This document shows positions 7,467 through 16,781 of a stretch of 64,000 nucleotides of DNA, piece by piece (the stretch's first letter is position 1; each line of letters starts with the position of its first letter). A program made the translations under genes and the position numbers. This DNA comes from a bacterium. Lineage in GTDB: Bacteria; Cyanobacteriota; Vampirovibrionia; Gastranaerophilales; Gastranaerophilaceae. The stretch covers positions 1 to 64,000 of the forward strand of contig JAGBXP010000051.1 of the NCBI GenBank assembly GCA_017629215.1, in the 5' to 3' direction. The notes beneath the pieces were generated by a model. It searched no databases, was not told the origin of the DNA, and was given only the letters and a program-made list of their open reading frames with translations.

Positions 7467-9245
7467 TTACACATCCTTACGAACAGTTGATTTAATGTGC
7501 AACTCTCTTAATTGCTGAAGCGAAGCTTCACCTGGAGCATCTGACATTAAACATTTTGCACTTGCGTTTTTAGGGAACGCAATAACATCTCTGATTGAAT
7601 CAGTTCTGCACAATAAAGCAACTAATCTGTCTAAACCAATAGCTAAGCCAGCGTGTGGTGGTGTACCATATTGAAGAGCGTTCACCATAAATCCGAATTT
7701 TTCAACAGCTTCTTCTTCTGTTAAGCCTAATGCTTTGAAGATTTTTTGTTGAACTTCAGATGAGTGAATTCTTACAGAACCACCACCTAATTCAGTACCG
7801 TTATAAACGATATCATAAGCAATTGATTTGATGTTGCCTAAATCACCGCTGTCTAATTTATCAACGTCTTCTAAGTTTGGTGATGTGAATGGGTGGTGCA
7901 TTGCCATATATCTACCTTCTTCTTCAGAGTATTCAAACATAGGGAAGTCTACAACCCAAAGAAGATTGTGTTTGTTTTCATCGATTAAGTTCAAAGATTT
8001 ACCAAAGTGTAATCTTAATCTACCCATAATATCGTAAACAGCTTTAGGCTTATCTGCTACAAAGAAGATAATATCGCCAGCAACTGCTTGAGCTCTTTCT
8101 TGAATAGCTTTTGCTTGATCTTCGCTAACAAATTTAAGAACAGGTGATTTTGCAGTTCCATCTTCTTGGTAAATAATATTAGCTAAAGCTTTTGCTCCGA
8201 ATGATACTGCAAGTTTTGTAATATCATCGATATCTTTTCTAGAATAGCTTGCGCCACCTGGAATTCTGATACCACGAACGATACCACCAGCTTGAAGTGT
8301 TTTCTTAACGATTTCAAACTCAGATTCAAGAATAATATCACCCAAGTCAAACAATTCTAAACCAAATCTTGTATCAGGTTTATCTGAACCATATCTGTCC
8401 ATTGCTTCTTGCCAAGGCATTTGAATGAATGGAGGCTTGATTTCAACGCCAGCAGCCTTGAATGCATCAACTAAAAGTCCTTCAACTGTTTCGATTACAT
8501 CTTGTTGTTCAACGAATGATAATTCCATGTCGATTTGAGTGAATTCTGGTTGACGATCCGATCATAAATCTTCATCACGGAAACATTTTGCAATTTGATA
8601 ATATCTTTCAATACCACCTACCATCAATAATTGTTTAAAGATTTGAGGTGATTGAGGAAGCGCAAAGAATTTGCCTTCTTGAACACGAGACGGAACTAAA
8701 TAGTCTCTAGCACCTTCTGGAGTTGTTTTGATAAGAATTGGTGTTTCAACTTCCAAGAAACCTTGACCATTTAAGTAATTTCTTACAGCTTGGCAAATAT
8801 TGTGTCTTGTAGTTAAATTATGAAGCATTTTTTCGTTTCTTATATCAAGATAACGATATTTTAAACGAACATCTTCTGAAACAGACTCATCACCTAGTAC
8901 AAAAGGTAGAACTTTTGATTCTGAAAGAATTTCTACTGAGTCAGGATACATTTCAACTTGTCCTGTTGGATATTTTTCGTTATATGTTTCTTCAGGACGA
9001 CGAGTTACTTTACCTTTTGCAGTAATAACATACTCGCTTCTTACTTTTTCTAAAACTTTATGAACATCTGGATTTACTTGAGGATTAGCGACTATTTGGA
9101 AAAATCCACTTCTATCACGTAATTCTATAAACAAAATACCACCAAGGTCTCTAACAGTTGAAACCCAGCCAGATAATACTACTTCTTGATTTTCTAAAGA
9201 TAAATTCATTTCTCCGCAATTGTGTGATTTTAATCTAGTTTTCAA
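7467..9245 (-). CDS. aspS: Aspartate--tRNA ligase, interrupted by one in-frame TGA
   Basis: AspRS charges tRNA-Asp (or tRNA-Asp/Asn) in the cytoplasm. The N-terminal OB-fold anticodon domain, the class II core with motif 2 F-R-D-E-D-L, the GAD insertion and motif 3 G-L-A-I-G-L-D-R-L are all present. Total length is 592 codons, the normal size. Codon 228 (bases 8562-8564) is TGA where homologues have arginine, in F-R-D-E-D-L-R-x-D-R-Q-P-E-F. The frame is open on both sides with no shift. I choose the TTG at 9243-9245, giving K-T-R-L-K-S-H, because a GGGAG site lies nine bases upstream; an open frame extends further up but is not conserved. If the TGA is real, two fragments would be made (225-250 and ~350 residues). 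No second aspS is in the window. Confidence 0.85.
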
Positions 9246-9330
9246 TTTCTTAATCTCCCATAAAAACTCGTGTTTTTGCCTTAAAATCGTAACAAAAACA
9301 GGTAAAAAAGTAAAGTACAAAGATTATAAA

Positions 9331-10197
9331 TTAAATATCCATGAAGTAAGTTTCTTGGATAATACCAATAATTTTATTTAAGAAGTTTTTATACTTAATC
9401 CTATCGGCATATCCAGAAAGAATTATATCAGCATGCTGCATTGAAGGTCTTATATATATATCAGCTTTTTCATTGGCATTTGCATAAATATGTTCTGCAG
9501 AATCACCAAGTCCTCTTTCTGCTGCTCTAATAAAAAATCTTTCTCGTTTCAGATTTTCAGGAATATCTACATATATTTTAAAATTAAAAGCATCTTTAAC
9601 TTTATCCGTTAGCGTAAAAAGACCTTCTGAAATAATAATTTTAGAAGGCTTAGCTAAAGTATAATTGTCATGGCGTATAGCAGTACCACTCATATCATAT
9701 TTTGGAAGATATGTAGACTTTCCTGCTAAAAGTTCTTTAATATGTTTACTCATTAATTCTAATTCTAAAGCTTCAGGAACATCTAAATCATAATTTTTTG
9801 CAAATTCAGAGAAACTGCCAGCAGCTTTTACCATTTCTGAACGATCATAATAATAATCATCAGTATTTACACGAGTAATTGCATTTTCAATTCCAAATTC
9901 TGTTGCAAAAGATTCTATTGTATCAATTAAATCTTTAGTAATTGTAGATTTTCCACTTGCAGTTTCTCCTGCAATACCAATTGATGCTGGCATCTTAATT
10001 TTACCTGATAAATAACCTGCTATTTTTCTTATAACAAAAGGGTTATAAGCTAAAAGAACTGAATCTGGAGTACTTAGCTCTTTTTCAAATATCTTTGTTA
10101 AATAATTTTCTAGTTCATCACAAAATTCTGTTGGTCTTGATATATATTGTGATTCAGGTGATTTATTTTTGATTGTGTTAATAATATTTTGTATCAT
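9331..10197 (-). CDS. Uridine kinase-family protein (paralogue of 974-1858)
   Basis: This 288-residue P-loop kinase carries Walker A G-E-T-A-S-G-K-S-T near residues 77-85, a V-N-T-D-D-Y-Y-Y-D segment near 115 and an I-I-S-E-G-L-F strand near 190. Like the protein at 974-1858 it has an extra ~70 residues in front of the Walker motif, and the two share layout throughout, so they are paralogues. Family members phosphorylate uridine/cytidine or related compounds; the substrate here is not predictable. It lies upstream of aspS on the same strand. Confidence 0.78.
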   Translation of the reverse strand: MIQNIINTIKNKSPESQYISRPTEFCDELENYLTKIFEKELSTPDSVLLAYNPFVIRKIAGYLSGKIKMPASIGIAGETASGKSTITKDLIDTIESFATEFGIENAITRVNTDDYYYDRSEMVKAAGSFSEFAKNYDLDVPEALELELMSKHIKELLAGKSTYLPKYDMSGTAIRHDNYTLAKPSKIIISEGLFTLTDKVKDAFNFKIYVDIPENLKRERFFIRAAERGLGDSAEHIYANANEKADIYIRPSMQHADIILSGYADRIKYKNFLNKIIGIIQETYFMDI

Positions 10198-10293
10198 AAA
10201 AGCTTATCTTTTTTTCTTCCTTTGCTTTATTATACATAATTCAAAACAAAAAAAAAGTTTTTTTGCTATAAATTAAATATATCTTTACAAAAA

Positions 10294-10800
10294 TTAAATA
10301 TTTTTAAAAGAATAAATCCTATGGACATGTACATCTACACAAATTGCAGGTTTATTGACCCCTTTTGCTAAAACAAGATTTGCGGTTTTACGTCCTACAC
10401 CATTAAATTTAATTAAATCTTCTATTTCATCTGGAACATTTCCCTCTAATTCTTCAACTATTTGACGAGAAAGCTCAATAATTTATTTCGCCTTGTTTTC
10501 ATAAAACCCAACAGGGTAAATAGCTTTGGCTAAATCCTTTAGATTTACCCGCATCATTTCTTGAGGTGTTTTTGCAAGCTCAAGTATCCTTAAAGTTGCA
10601 GATTAAGTTGTTTTGTCGTTAGTTCTTAAACTTAAAATACAGCCAAGCAATACCAAATATGGGTCTTGGAATTGTTCCATAAGCTTCACAAACTCACTTC
10701 TTGGTTGTTTGACATCTATTAAAACTTGTACTATTTTGTCTATATTATCACTTTGAAGTATATCTATAACAGTTCCATCACCCTAGACTTTTTCATAAGG
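10294..10800 (-). pseudogene. Endonuclease III (nth) pseudogene
   Basis: Reading the minus strand in one frame gives a clear EndoIII (base-excision DNA glycosylase) sequence. Visible are D-P-Y-L-V-L-L, I-L-S-L-R-T-N-D-K-T, Y-P-V-G-F-Y-E-N-K-A-K, the helix-hairpin-helix [14 protein letters not shown] and the [13 protein letters not shown] segment with the catalytic Asp region. The frame is broken by a TAG at 10783-10785 and TAAs at 10603-10605 and 10483-10485. It ends at 10294-10296 just after V-H-R-I, so the C-terminal half with the four-cysteine iron-sulphur loop is gone. All three stops are in one frame with no indel between them. This accounts for most of the 600-base gap; 10198-10293 shows nothing else. 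Confidence 0.8.
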
Positions 10801-10809
10801 AGAAAAAGT

Positions 10810-11211
10810 TTAATCTTTATGTTTCCAATTATCAAAATTTTCAAGCTTATTACCTGGAGTTGTGAGATCTTTGTATAATGTAGATAATGTACCATCTGGT
10901 TCAAAAAGAAATTTGCCATTTATACCTAATACTTTTTCCAAAATCAATTCAATATTGGGAACACAATTAGATATTTTTAATGGCATAGATCTACCATTTT
11001 CATTATTTATAACTTCATAAAATTGTGAACTGGATTCAACTATCTCAAGCTCATGATTAGGTAAAGCTTTAAACTGTGCTGATAGTTTAATTAAACGACT
11101 ATAATTTGATAAAATTCTTTCAGAATTGATAGCCTTTTTATAAAGCAAATTGTTTTTAAAATACGCTTTATGTGAAATATTGTTTTGCTTAGTTACTAAT
11201 TGGATTTTCAT
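10810..11211 (-). CDS. Unknown small protein with N-N-I-S-H-K-A-Y-F leader motif
   Basis: Function is not recognised. The reading frame starts at 11220, but Met4 (11211) gives M-K-I-Q-L-V, matching the sister gene upstream, so I prefer it. Its N-terminal N-N-I-S-H-K-A-Y-F and mid-protein L-P-N-H-E-L-E-I-V are shared almost exactly with the protein at 11254-11667. They are paralogues that diverge elsewhere. There is no signal peptide or membrane segment. The N-terminal motif recurs in other unrelated proteins of this window. Confidence 0.6.
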   Translation of the reverse strand: MKIQLVTKQNNISHKAYFKNNLLYKKAINSERILSNYSRLIKLSAQFKALPNHELEIVESSSQFYEVINNENGRSMPLKISNCVPNIELILEKVLGINGKFLFEPDGTLSTLYKDLTTPGNKLENFDNWKHKD

Positions 11212-11253
11212 AATATACATACACCTTTCTAGTTTGTTAAAATACTTAAGATT

Positions 11254-11667
11254 TTATTCATTATTGTCGTTCATAGGTTCTGTTATCATTTTATAATCTA
11301 ATATATTTGTTGCATCTTTTCTAAAAAAGTAATTATTTCTTTCATTTTTAACTAATAAATCATCAATAATTGATTCAAAAATATTTTTTGTCCCAGAAAG
11401 AGCAAGTATGACATCTTTAGCTTTCTTTGTTACATTATTAAATATTGTATAAATAAACTTACTATCTTTTACTCCATCATAAAGAATCTCCGTCTTAATT
11501 ATTTCTAATTCATGAGCTGGTAAATTAAAGCTAAAATTTTCTAATTTATTTCGCATTGTATTCATATTAGTTGGTCTTACTGCCCATAAGTATTTAAACT
11601 CCGTATTTGGTTTAAAATAAGCTTTGTGAGTGATATTGTTTGGGCTGTTAATAACTTGCAATTTCAT
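11254..11667 (-). CDS. Unknown small protein, paralogue of 10810-11211
   Basis: Function is not recognised. From Met5 of the open frame it begins M-K-L-Q-V-I and carries N-N-I-T-H-K-A-Y-F at residues 10-18, the same positions as in its downstream neighbour. It also shares L-P-A-H-E-L-E-I-I. The middle (K-x-I-Y-T-I-F-N-N-V) and C-terminus are its own. A GAGGTG ribosome site sits ahead of the start. The pair is separated by about 42 bases on the same strand and looks like a tandem duplication. Confidence 0.6.
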   Translation of the reverse strand: MKLQVINSPNNITHKAYFKPNTEFKYLWAVRPTNMNTMRNKLENFSFNLPAHELEIIKTEILYDGVKDSKFIYTIFNNVTKKAKDVILALSGTKNIFESIIDDLLVKNERNNYFFRKDATNILDYKMITEPMNDNNE

Positions 11668-11819
11668 AATACACCTCACTAGATTCTTGTTAAATCATCT
11701 TTTATTATATTATAAAAATTTTCTGATAAAGAAAAATAATTAACTTTTTTAATAATTTGTAATTCTTTTTCTGTTATGCTTTTCATTTATTCTTTTATTT
11801 ATCCTTAAAGAAGAACTCA

Positions 11820-13541
11820 CTACATACGTTCAGGTGCTGATACAGCAAGAATATCAAGCGCATTTTTTAATGTTGTTTTAATTGCAACCATTAAAGCTAA
11901 TCTTGATTTCATAAGTTCTTTATCATCACAAATAACACGATTAGCGTTATAGAACGAATGAAATTCTTGAGCAAGTTCTTGAACATATCTACAAATAGTA
12001 TAAACTGTTCTGTTTTGAGCTGAAAGTATTATTACAGATTTGAATTCTTCAAGTTTTAAAACTAAAGATTTTGCACAATCAGCAGTTTTTAAGAAAGCTT
12101 CTTTATCGAAGTTTTTAATTAAATCTTCTAATTCTGCTTCTGTCAATGGAGCTGGAGATTTTTCACCAGTTTCAGTATTCAATTTTTCAGAAATGGCATT
12201 TCTTAGAATTGAACAAACTCTTGCATAAGCGTATTGAACATAAAATACTGGGTTTTCATCAGTTGAACGCTTAGCAAGCTCGATATCAAAATCTAGTGTC
12301 ATGTCGATATTTCTCATAGCCATCCAGTAACGAGTTGCATCAATACCAACTTCTTCTATCAAATCATCAAGAGTAACCATGTTTTTACGTTTACCCATAC
12401 GAACTTCTTCGCCGTTGATTACAAGGTTTACAAGTTGACCTAATAAAACTTCTAATTTGTTAGGATCATAACCCAGTGCTTCAATAGAAGCTTTAACACG
12501 AGCAACATATCCGTGGTGGTCTGCACCCCAAATGTTAATTAATCTATCATAGCCACGTCTTAGTTTATCAATATGATAAGCGATATCAGCAGTTAAGTAA
12601 GTATTTGAGCCATCAGCTTTTTTAATAACACGGTCTTGATCATCGCCAAATTGAGTTGACTTAAACCACATTGCGCCTTCTTGTTCATAAAGCATACCTT
12701 TTTCGATTAATTCCTTATAGCTTTCTTCAACTTTGCCTGAATTATGAAGCGAAAGCTCTGAATAAAACTCATCAAAATGCACTCTAAAATCTTCTAATAA
12801 AGCTTTTTGACAAGCTTCCATTTCAGCTTTTGCGAAGTCAGAAAGTACTTGTAATTCTAAGTCAGAACTTTTTTCAACTTTATTTTGTTCGAGGAATTTT
12901 TTTGCAACTGGAATTAAATAATCACCAGGGTAAAAATTTTTCTTTTCGATTTCATCAGTAGGGAAGTCAACCTCTTCGCCTAATTCTTGTCCTATTCTTA
13001 TTCTTAAAGAGTTTCCTAATTTTTGAATTTGACTACCAGCATCATTGATATAAAACTCTTGATGAACTTCATGCCCATAAAATTTTAAAAGATTAGCTAA
13101 AGCACTACCCATCGCAGCCCAACGTCCATGGCCGATATGAAACGGTCCAGTCGGATTTGCTGACACATATTCTAAGAGGATTTTTTCTGTCGGTAATCCA
13201 ATTGGTTTACCGTAGTTTTCGCCTTTTTCAAGAATTTCAGGTATAGCATTTGCTAAAATAGAATTTTCTATCTTGAAATTAATAAAACCACCAACAACAG
13301 AAGTTGAATAACCCGTTCCTCTAAGTCTCTCTACAATAGCGTTTGCAATCATTGGTGGAGCAATTTTAGCGACTCTTGCAAGTGAAGATACGTTTACTGC
13401 AAAATCTCCAAATTCAGGGTTTTTAGGTTTTTCAATAATCAAAGAATATTCATCTTGAATACTCATTTGACCTAAATTATTAGCTTCAATAGCGTTTAAT
13501 ATAGCTTTTTTAACTTCATTTAAGAAAAAATCTTTTAACAT
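11820..13541 (-). CDS. argS: Arginine--tRNA ligase
   Basis: This class I synthetase charges tRNA-Arg. The N-terminal Add-1 tRNA-binding domain (residues 1-~110, with P-K-N-P-E-F-G-D-F-A) is followed by the catalytic core with S-A-N-P-T-G-P-F-H-I-G-H-G-R-W (HIGH box). The degenerate KMSKS segment is M-G-K-R-K-N-M-V, and the DALR anticodon domain runs to the C-terminal A-P-E-R-M. At 573 residues it has standard length and all expected motifs are present. Transcribed leftward ahead of the two small paralogues, with a 150-base gap. Confidence 0.96.
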   Translation of the reverse strand: MLKDFFLNEVKKAILNAIEANNLGQMSIQDEYSLIIEKPKNPEFGDFAVNVSSLARVAKIAPPMIANAIVERLRGTGYSTSVVGGFINFKIENSILANAIPEILEKGENYGKPIGLPTEKILLEYVSANPTGPFHIGHGRWAAMGSALANLLKFYGHEVHQEFYINDAGSQIQKLGNSLRIRIGQELGEEVDFPTDEIEKKNFYPGDYLIPVAKKFLEQNKVEKSSDLELQVLSDFAKAEMEACQKALLEDFRVHFDEFYSELSLHNSGKVEESYKELIEKGMLYEQEGAMWFKSTQFGDDQDRVIKKADGSNTYLTADIAYHIDKLRRGYDRLINIWGADHHGYVARVKASIEALGYDPNKLEVLLGQLVNLVINGEEVRMGKRKNMVTLDDLIEEVGIDATRYWMAMRNIDMTLDFDIELAKRSTDENPVFYVQYAYARVCSILRNAISEKLNTETGEKSPAPLTEAELEDLIKNFDKEAFLKTADCAKSLVLKLEEFKSVIILSAQNRTVYTICRYVQELAQEFHSFYNANRVICDDKELMKSRLALMVAIKTTLKNALDILAVSAPERM

Positions 13542-13644
13542 CTTTTATCCTCTATTAAATATATTTACAAAATGATTATAAAATAAACAGAAAGAAATTT
13601 AAAACAAAGTAGCAAATTTTATTTTTACAAGTTTTATACATAGT

Positions 13645-14331
13645 ATGATAACAAATATTAATCCTATACAGACTATAAATAAAAGATTTGTAGATTTTAG
13701 TCGTACTACAATTAAAACACATAAACTTAATACTAAACAAGTAATGAGTCAATTAAAAGAATATGAGCAAGATTATAAGAATGCTGGTCAAATTGGAGTA
13801 TTTTTATATAATGCTTATCAATTCGCAGAAAATTGTTATAAAAATGGGTTAAAAAAATATGCAGGGAGCATATTATCTTTATTGATAAAAAACAAAGAAC
13901 TTCCTAATAATGTAAAAGAACCGATTATTTTACAAGCAATTAGAGTAGCAAATGAACAGAAAGATTTATTAGGCGAATTAGCAAGAGTGGTAGATTTGAA
14001 AAAATATTACAAAAACAATCCTGAAGCATCTATAAATAAAAAATTAAGAGTTTGTATTAAAGAAGAAGCTCTGTTGAAAAAAATAATAAACAATCTGGAA
14101 GATATACCACAAAGTAATAAACCTGCGTTTGAAAAATATGAACCAAAAGATATTTATAGATTTAAACTTGCACTCGTTGAAGTTGATATAGCAAAGGCTC
14201 AAATTAAATCACATAAAACAGTTACAATGAAAAGATTACTACACGCTAGAAAAATATTTAACGAATTAAATAAAACCAATGAAGAAAAATTCACACAGTC
14301 ATTAATTAATCAACTTGATTATTATAGTTAA
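13645..14331 (+). CDS. Unknown helical protein
   Basis: Not recognised. The 228 residues are Lys/Asn-rich and predicted almost fully helical, with TPR-like stretches (F-L-Y-N-A-Y-Q-F-A-E-N-C-Y-K-N-G). The N-terminus M-I-T-N-I-N-P-I resembles the M-I-S-N-I-N of the protein at 55771-56574. There is no signal peptide or membrane segment and no strong ribosome site. The 3' end overlaps the convergent solute-binding-protein gene by 26 bases. Confidence 0.55.
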   Translation: MITNINPIQTINKRFVDFSRTTIKTHKLNTKQVMSQLKEYEQDYKNAGQIGVFLYNAYQFAENCYKNGLKKYAGSILSLLIKNKELPNNVKEPIILQAIRVANEQKDLLGELARVVDLKKYYKNNPEASINKKLRVCIKEEALLKKIINNLEDIPQSNKPAFEKYEPKDIYRFKLALVEVDIAKAQIKSHKTVTMKRLLHARKIFNELNKTNEEKFTQSLINQLDYYS

Positions 14332-15508
14332 ATAGATTATTTAAAATATTTTCTGTAGACTCTTTATCTAATAATATTTCTTGAACTGCATTATTAATTT
14401 TGTAATTAATTTCTTTTTGTCCATCTCTTTGCATAAAAGCTGGTCTAATGTTGTGAAATTGTTTTGCGCTTATCGTCCTTGCTTTTGCAGATAAATCTGA
14501 ATAATCATCATAAAACTCATTCTTGAGAGCATTTGAATTTGTAGTAATAATATTTGTAAGTTTTGCAAGTTTTAACTGATTTTCTTCATTTGTCAAATAT
14601 AGACAAAAATCTAGCGCTTCTTTTTTATATTTTGCACGAATAGGGATTACAAAATTCATAACTGAAAAATCATTTTGTCCTAAAGAGCCTTTAATCTGTT
14701 CCATAACATCGGTTTGTGCGTAAATACTTGGTGCGTTTTCTTTAATGATATTTAAGAAATTAGCTCCTGCCTGATAAAATACAATTTTACCTGCCATATA
14801 TTGTTCCAAAGCTTCTCTATGCGTCATTGTTATTGTTTCAGGAGGTATTAGGTCTTTTGAATATAAATCTTTAAACATATTAAAAATCTCGATGCTATTT
14901 TTACTATTATAATCAGCAGGCTCTATTACACCATATTTGTTTAATATTTTAAGCATAGTATCATTTTCTACTATCGTTGGAAGGTAAGAATAAGCACCAG
15001 TATTATTTTTAATAACGCTAGAGATTTTTGCTAAATCGTCAAATGTACGAGGTAAATCTTTTAAACCACTCTTTCTAAACAATTCTTTGTTATAAATTGT
15101 AATCGCACTTGTGCCATACCAAGGTATTGAATACAATTTACCATTATATTTCAAAGCTTCTACAATCTCTTGATTAAATTCTGATAAATTTTGAGGTGAA
15201 ATTTCTTGTAAAATCCCTTTTTGTGCTAACATTGCTGAAAAATCTGGGTTTAAATTTATTAAATCGGGTGGATTATCTGTCATTACAGCTGCTAATGTAC
15301 GTTTTTCGCCTTCAGAAAAAGGAATATCAATCCATTTTATTTTTATATCAGAATGCTGTGCTTCATAATCATTTATAATTTCATTAATATAAGATGAAAA
15401 ATCTCGCATTTGTAATGTCCAAAAAACAACTTCTTTTTGTGCTTTATAAGAAGAACAAGCTGTTAGTAAAAATAAAGATGTTATAACAATTAATAAAAGT
15501 TTTCTCAT
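14306..15508 (-). CDS. Extracellular solute-binding lipoprotein (sugar ABC type)
   Basis: The protein begins M-R-K-L-L-L-I with a hydrophobic signal and the lipobox L-T-A-C, so it should be lipid-anchored outside the inner membrane. The mature part follows the family 1 (MalE/UgpB) pattern: V-V-F-W-T-L, then Y-E-A-Q-H-S-D-I-K-I-K-W, N-P-P-D-L-I-N-L, and I-P-W-Y-G-T-S-A-I-T-I-Y-N-K. Such proteins deliver sugars or glycerol phosphates to ABC permeases. I use the ATG at 15508, preceded by AGAGG, rather than the frame start at 15526. No permease or ATPase genes adjoin it, so its partners lie elsewhere. Confidence 0.88.
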   Translation of the reverse strand: MRKLLLIVITSLFLLTACSSYKAQKEVVFWTLQMRDFSSYINEIINDYEAQHSDIKIKWIDIPFSEGEKRTLAAVMTDNPPDLINLNPDFSAMLAQKGILQEISPQNLSEFNQEIVEALKYNGKLYSIPWYGTSAITIYNKELFRKSGLKDLPRTFDDLAKISSVIKNNTGAYSYLPTIVENDTMLKILNKYGVIEPADYNSKNSIEIFNMFKDLYSKDLIPPETITMTHREALEQYMAGKIVFYQAGANFLNIIKENAPSIYAQTDVMEQIKGSLGQNDFSVMNFVIPIRAKYKKEALDFCLYLTNEENQLKLAKLTNIITTNSNALKNEFYDDYSDLSAKARTISAKQFHNIRPAFMQRDGQKEINYKINNAVQEILLDKESTENILNNLFNYNNQVD

Positions 15509-15565
15509 TATTCCTCTAATGTACATAACAATTATAACATATTTTAGATTTTATTATTATATAAT

Positions 15566-15597
15566 AAAGCGAATGTTAAATATCTAACATTCGCTTT
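15566..15597 (-). terminator. Strong terminator after the 15628-16605 gene
   Basis: A perfect 13-bp stem (AAAGCGAATGTTA / TAACATTCGCTTT) with a six-base loop lies between two leftward genes. On the minus strand it is followed by a TTTATTAT tract. It separates the Gly/Tyr-rich gene from the solute-binding protein. Confidence 0.8.
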
Positions 15598-15627
15598 TAT
15601 AATTAACACACACTAACCACACTAAAT

Positions 15628-16605
15628 TTAAGTATTTTGCCAAATATTATCATATAAAACCGTTCCTACTATAGTAAGTAGAGCGGCAATAGCACCTATT
15701 TTACCAAACTTTTTAAAACTTTGCATTTTACTTGGCATGTTACTTTGCATTTTACTTGGCATTTTTTTACCACCTAATAAACGTTGTCCACCTTTTATGA
15801 TTGCCCAACTACCAGCAACAGTAGTTCCACCAAGAACTCCTGCTGTAGCATATCTGCCAACATAACCAGCCCCTTTTGCTAATGTTTGTTTTGTATCTTT
15901 ATCTTTTTTATCATTTATTTCATCACCGAATATATGACAGAGAACTTCTTCTGTATATTTATTATCATGACCAGGTTTATAGCCTTGTAAAAAGCCGTTT
16001 TCACCAGCACCTTCAGAATATTTCTTTATATCATCATATAGATTGCGTTGTTCACCAGTACCTTTTGATACTATTTCAGAATATATACCTGAAATATAAT
16101 CTCTAACTACAGTATCAATATTTATTTTACTGCCAAATTTAGCGAGTTCATCACTATAACGATTGATTATCGCATTTTTAAGCTCATCATATTTTCTACA
16201 AATATCATTTCCATTACCAGATTCAATAACTCTTGCTAATCGTTCTATACCATCTTTAACACTAGCATCAGTAATCTTTTTACTAAAATCTGATGAATGA
16301 GTTTCATTTAAACCATTTTCTTCATTTCGTTTTATTAATTTATGCATCTCGCCAGCATGAATAACTTGAGACTTTTCTATTGCATTCACTGCATCTTGCA
16401 TATTCATCATATATTGAGAATTACCACCACCAGCGTAACCGAATATTGGGTTATAACCTAAACCATAATTCATTCCCATACCAGAAAAATTCATCATTGA
16501 TGGCATATAAGAATCAAAGCAAGAACTATATTGCCCTGATAAACCAAGACCTGAATATCCTAAGGGATCATAACCTATTCCTGATATACTATAACCTGGA
16601 GCCAT
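15628..16605 (-). CDS. Unknown Gly/Tyr/Ser/Met-rich protein with C-terminal membrane segment
   Basis: Not recognised. Residues 1-65 are low-complexity Gly/Tyr/Ser/Met, with repeated G-Y and G-M-G-M-N-Y-G-L-G-Y stretches. Residues ~70-235 are a charged helical domain containing two Cys. A Gly/Ala-rich hydrophobic stretch follows at ~243-270, then a duplicated M-P-S-K-M-Q-S motif (~280-293) and a C-terminal membrane helix (~300-320). There is no cleavable signal peptide. The sticky N-terminus with a C-terminal anchor would suit a surface or secreted-and-inserted protein, but this is inference. A GGAGG ribosome site lies ahead of the start and a strong terminator follows, so it is a monocistronic unit. 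Confidence 0.6.
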   Translation of the reverse strand: MAPGYSISGIGYDPLGYSGLGLSGQYSSCFDSYMPSMMNFSGMGMNYGLGYNPIFGYAGGGNSQYMMNMQDAVNAIEKSQVIHAGEMHKLIKRNEENGLNETHSSDFSKKITDASVKDGIERLARVIESGNGNDICRKYDELKNAIINRYSDELAKFGSKINIDTVVRDYISGIYSEIVSKGTGEQRNLYDDIKKYSEGAGENGFLQGYKPGHDNKYTEEVLCHIFGDEINDKKDKDTKQTLAKGAGYVGRYATAGVLGGTTVAGSWAIIKGGQRLLGGKKMPSKMQSNMPSKMQSFKKFGKIGAIAALLTIVGTVLYDNIWQNT

Positions 16606-16781
16606 AGCAACCTCCTATAATTTATTTTAACCTTTTTACCTTACATATATATAAAGTTTTTTTCTATTTTTAAATTGACAAAATAAAATCATATCTTTAC
16701 AAAAGTTTACAATTGTAATAATTACCTTATTATTGTATTTGTTGTATCATATACTTAAAAAGGTTAAATTGAGGGAGTTCT

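Noticed and set aside
7828..8037. Rightward frame inside aspS
   Set aside because: Antisense shadow of a conserved enzyme with no ribosome site; the same applies to frames inside valS, argS, mutS2 and flagellin.
8562..8564. TGA read as a sense codon (code 4/25) or selenocysteine
   Set aside because: TGA ends three other genes in ordinary contexts, including an ATGA overlap; a conserved Arg is expected, not Trp, Gly or Sec; no SECIS-like structure was seen.
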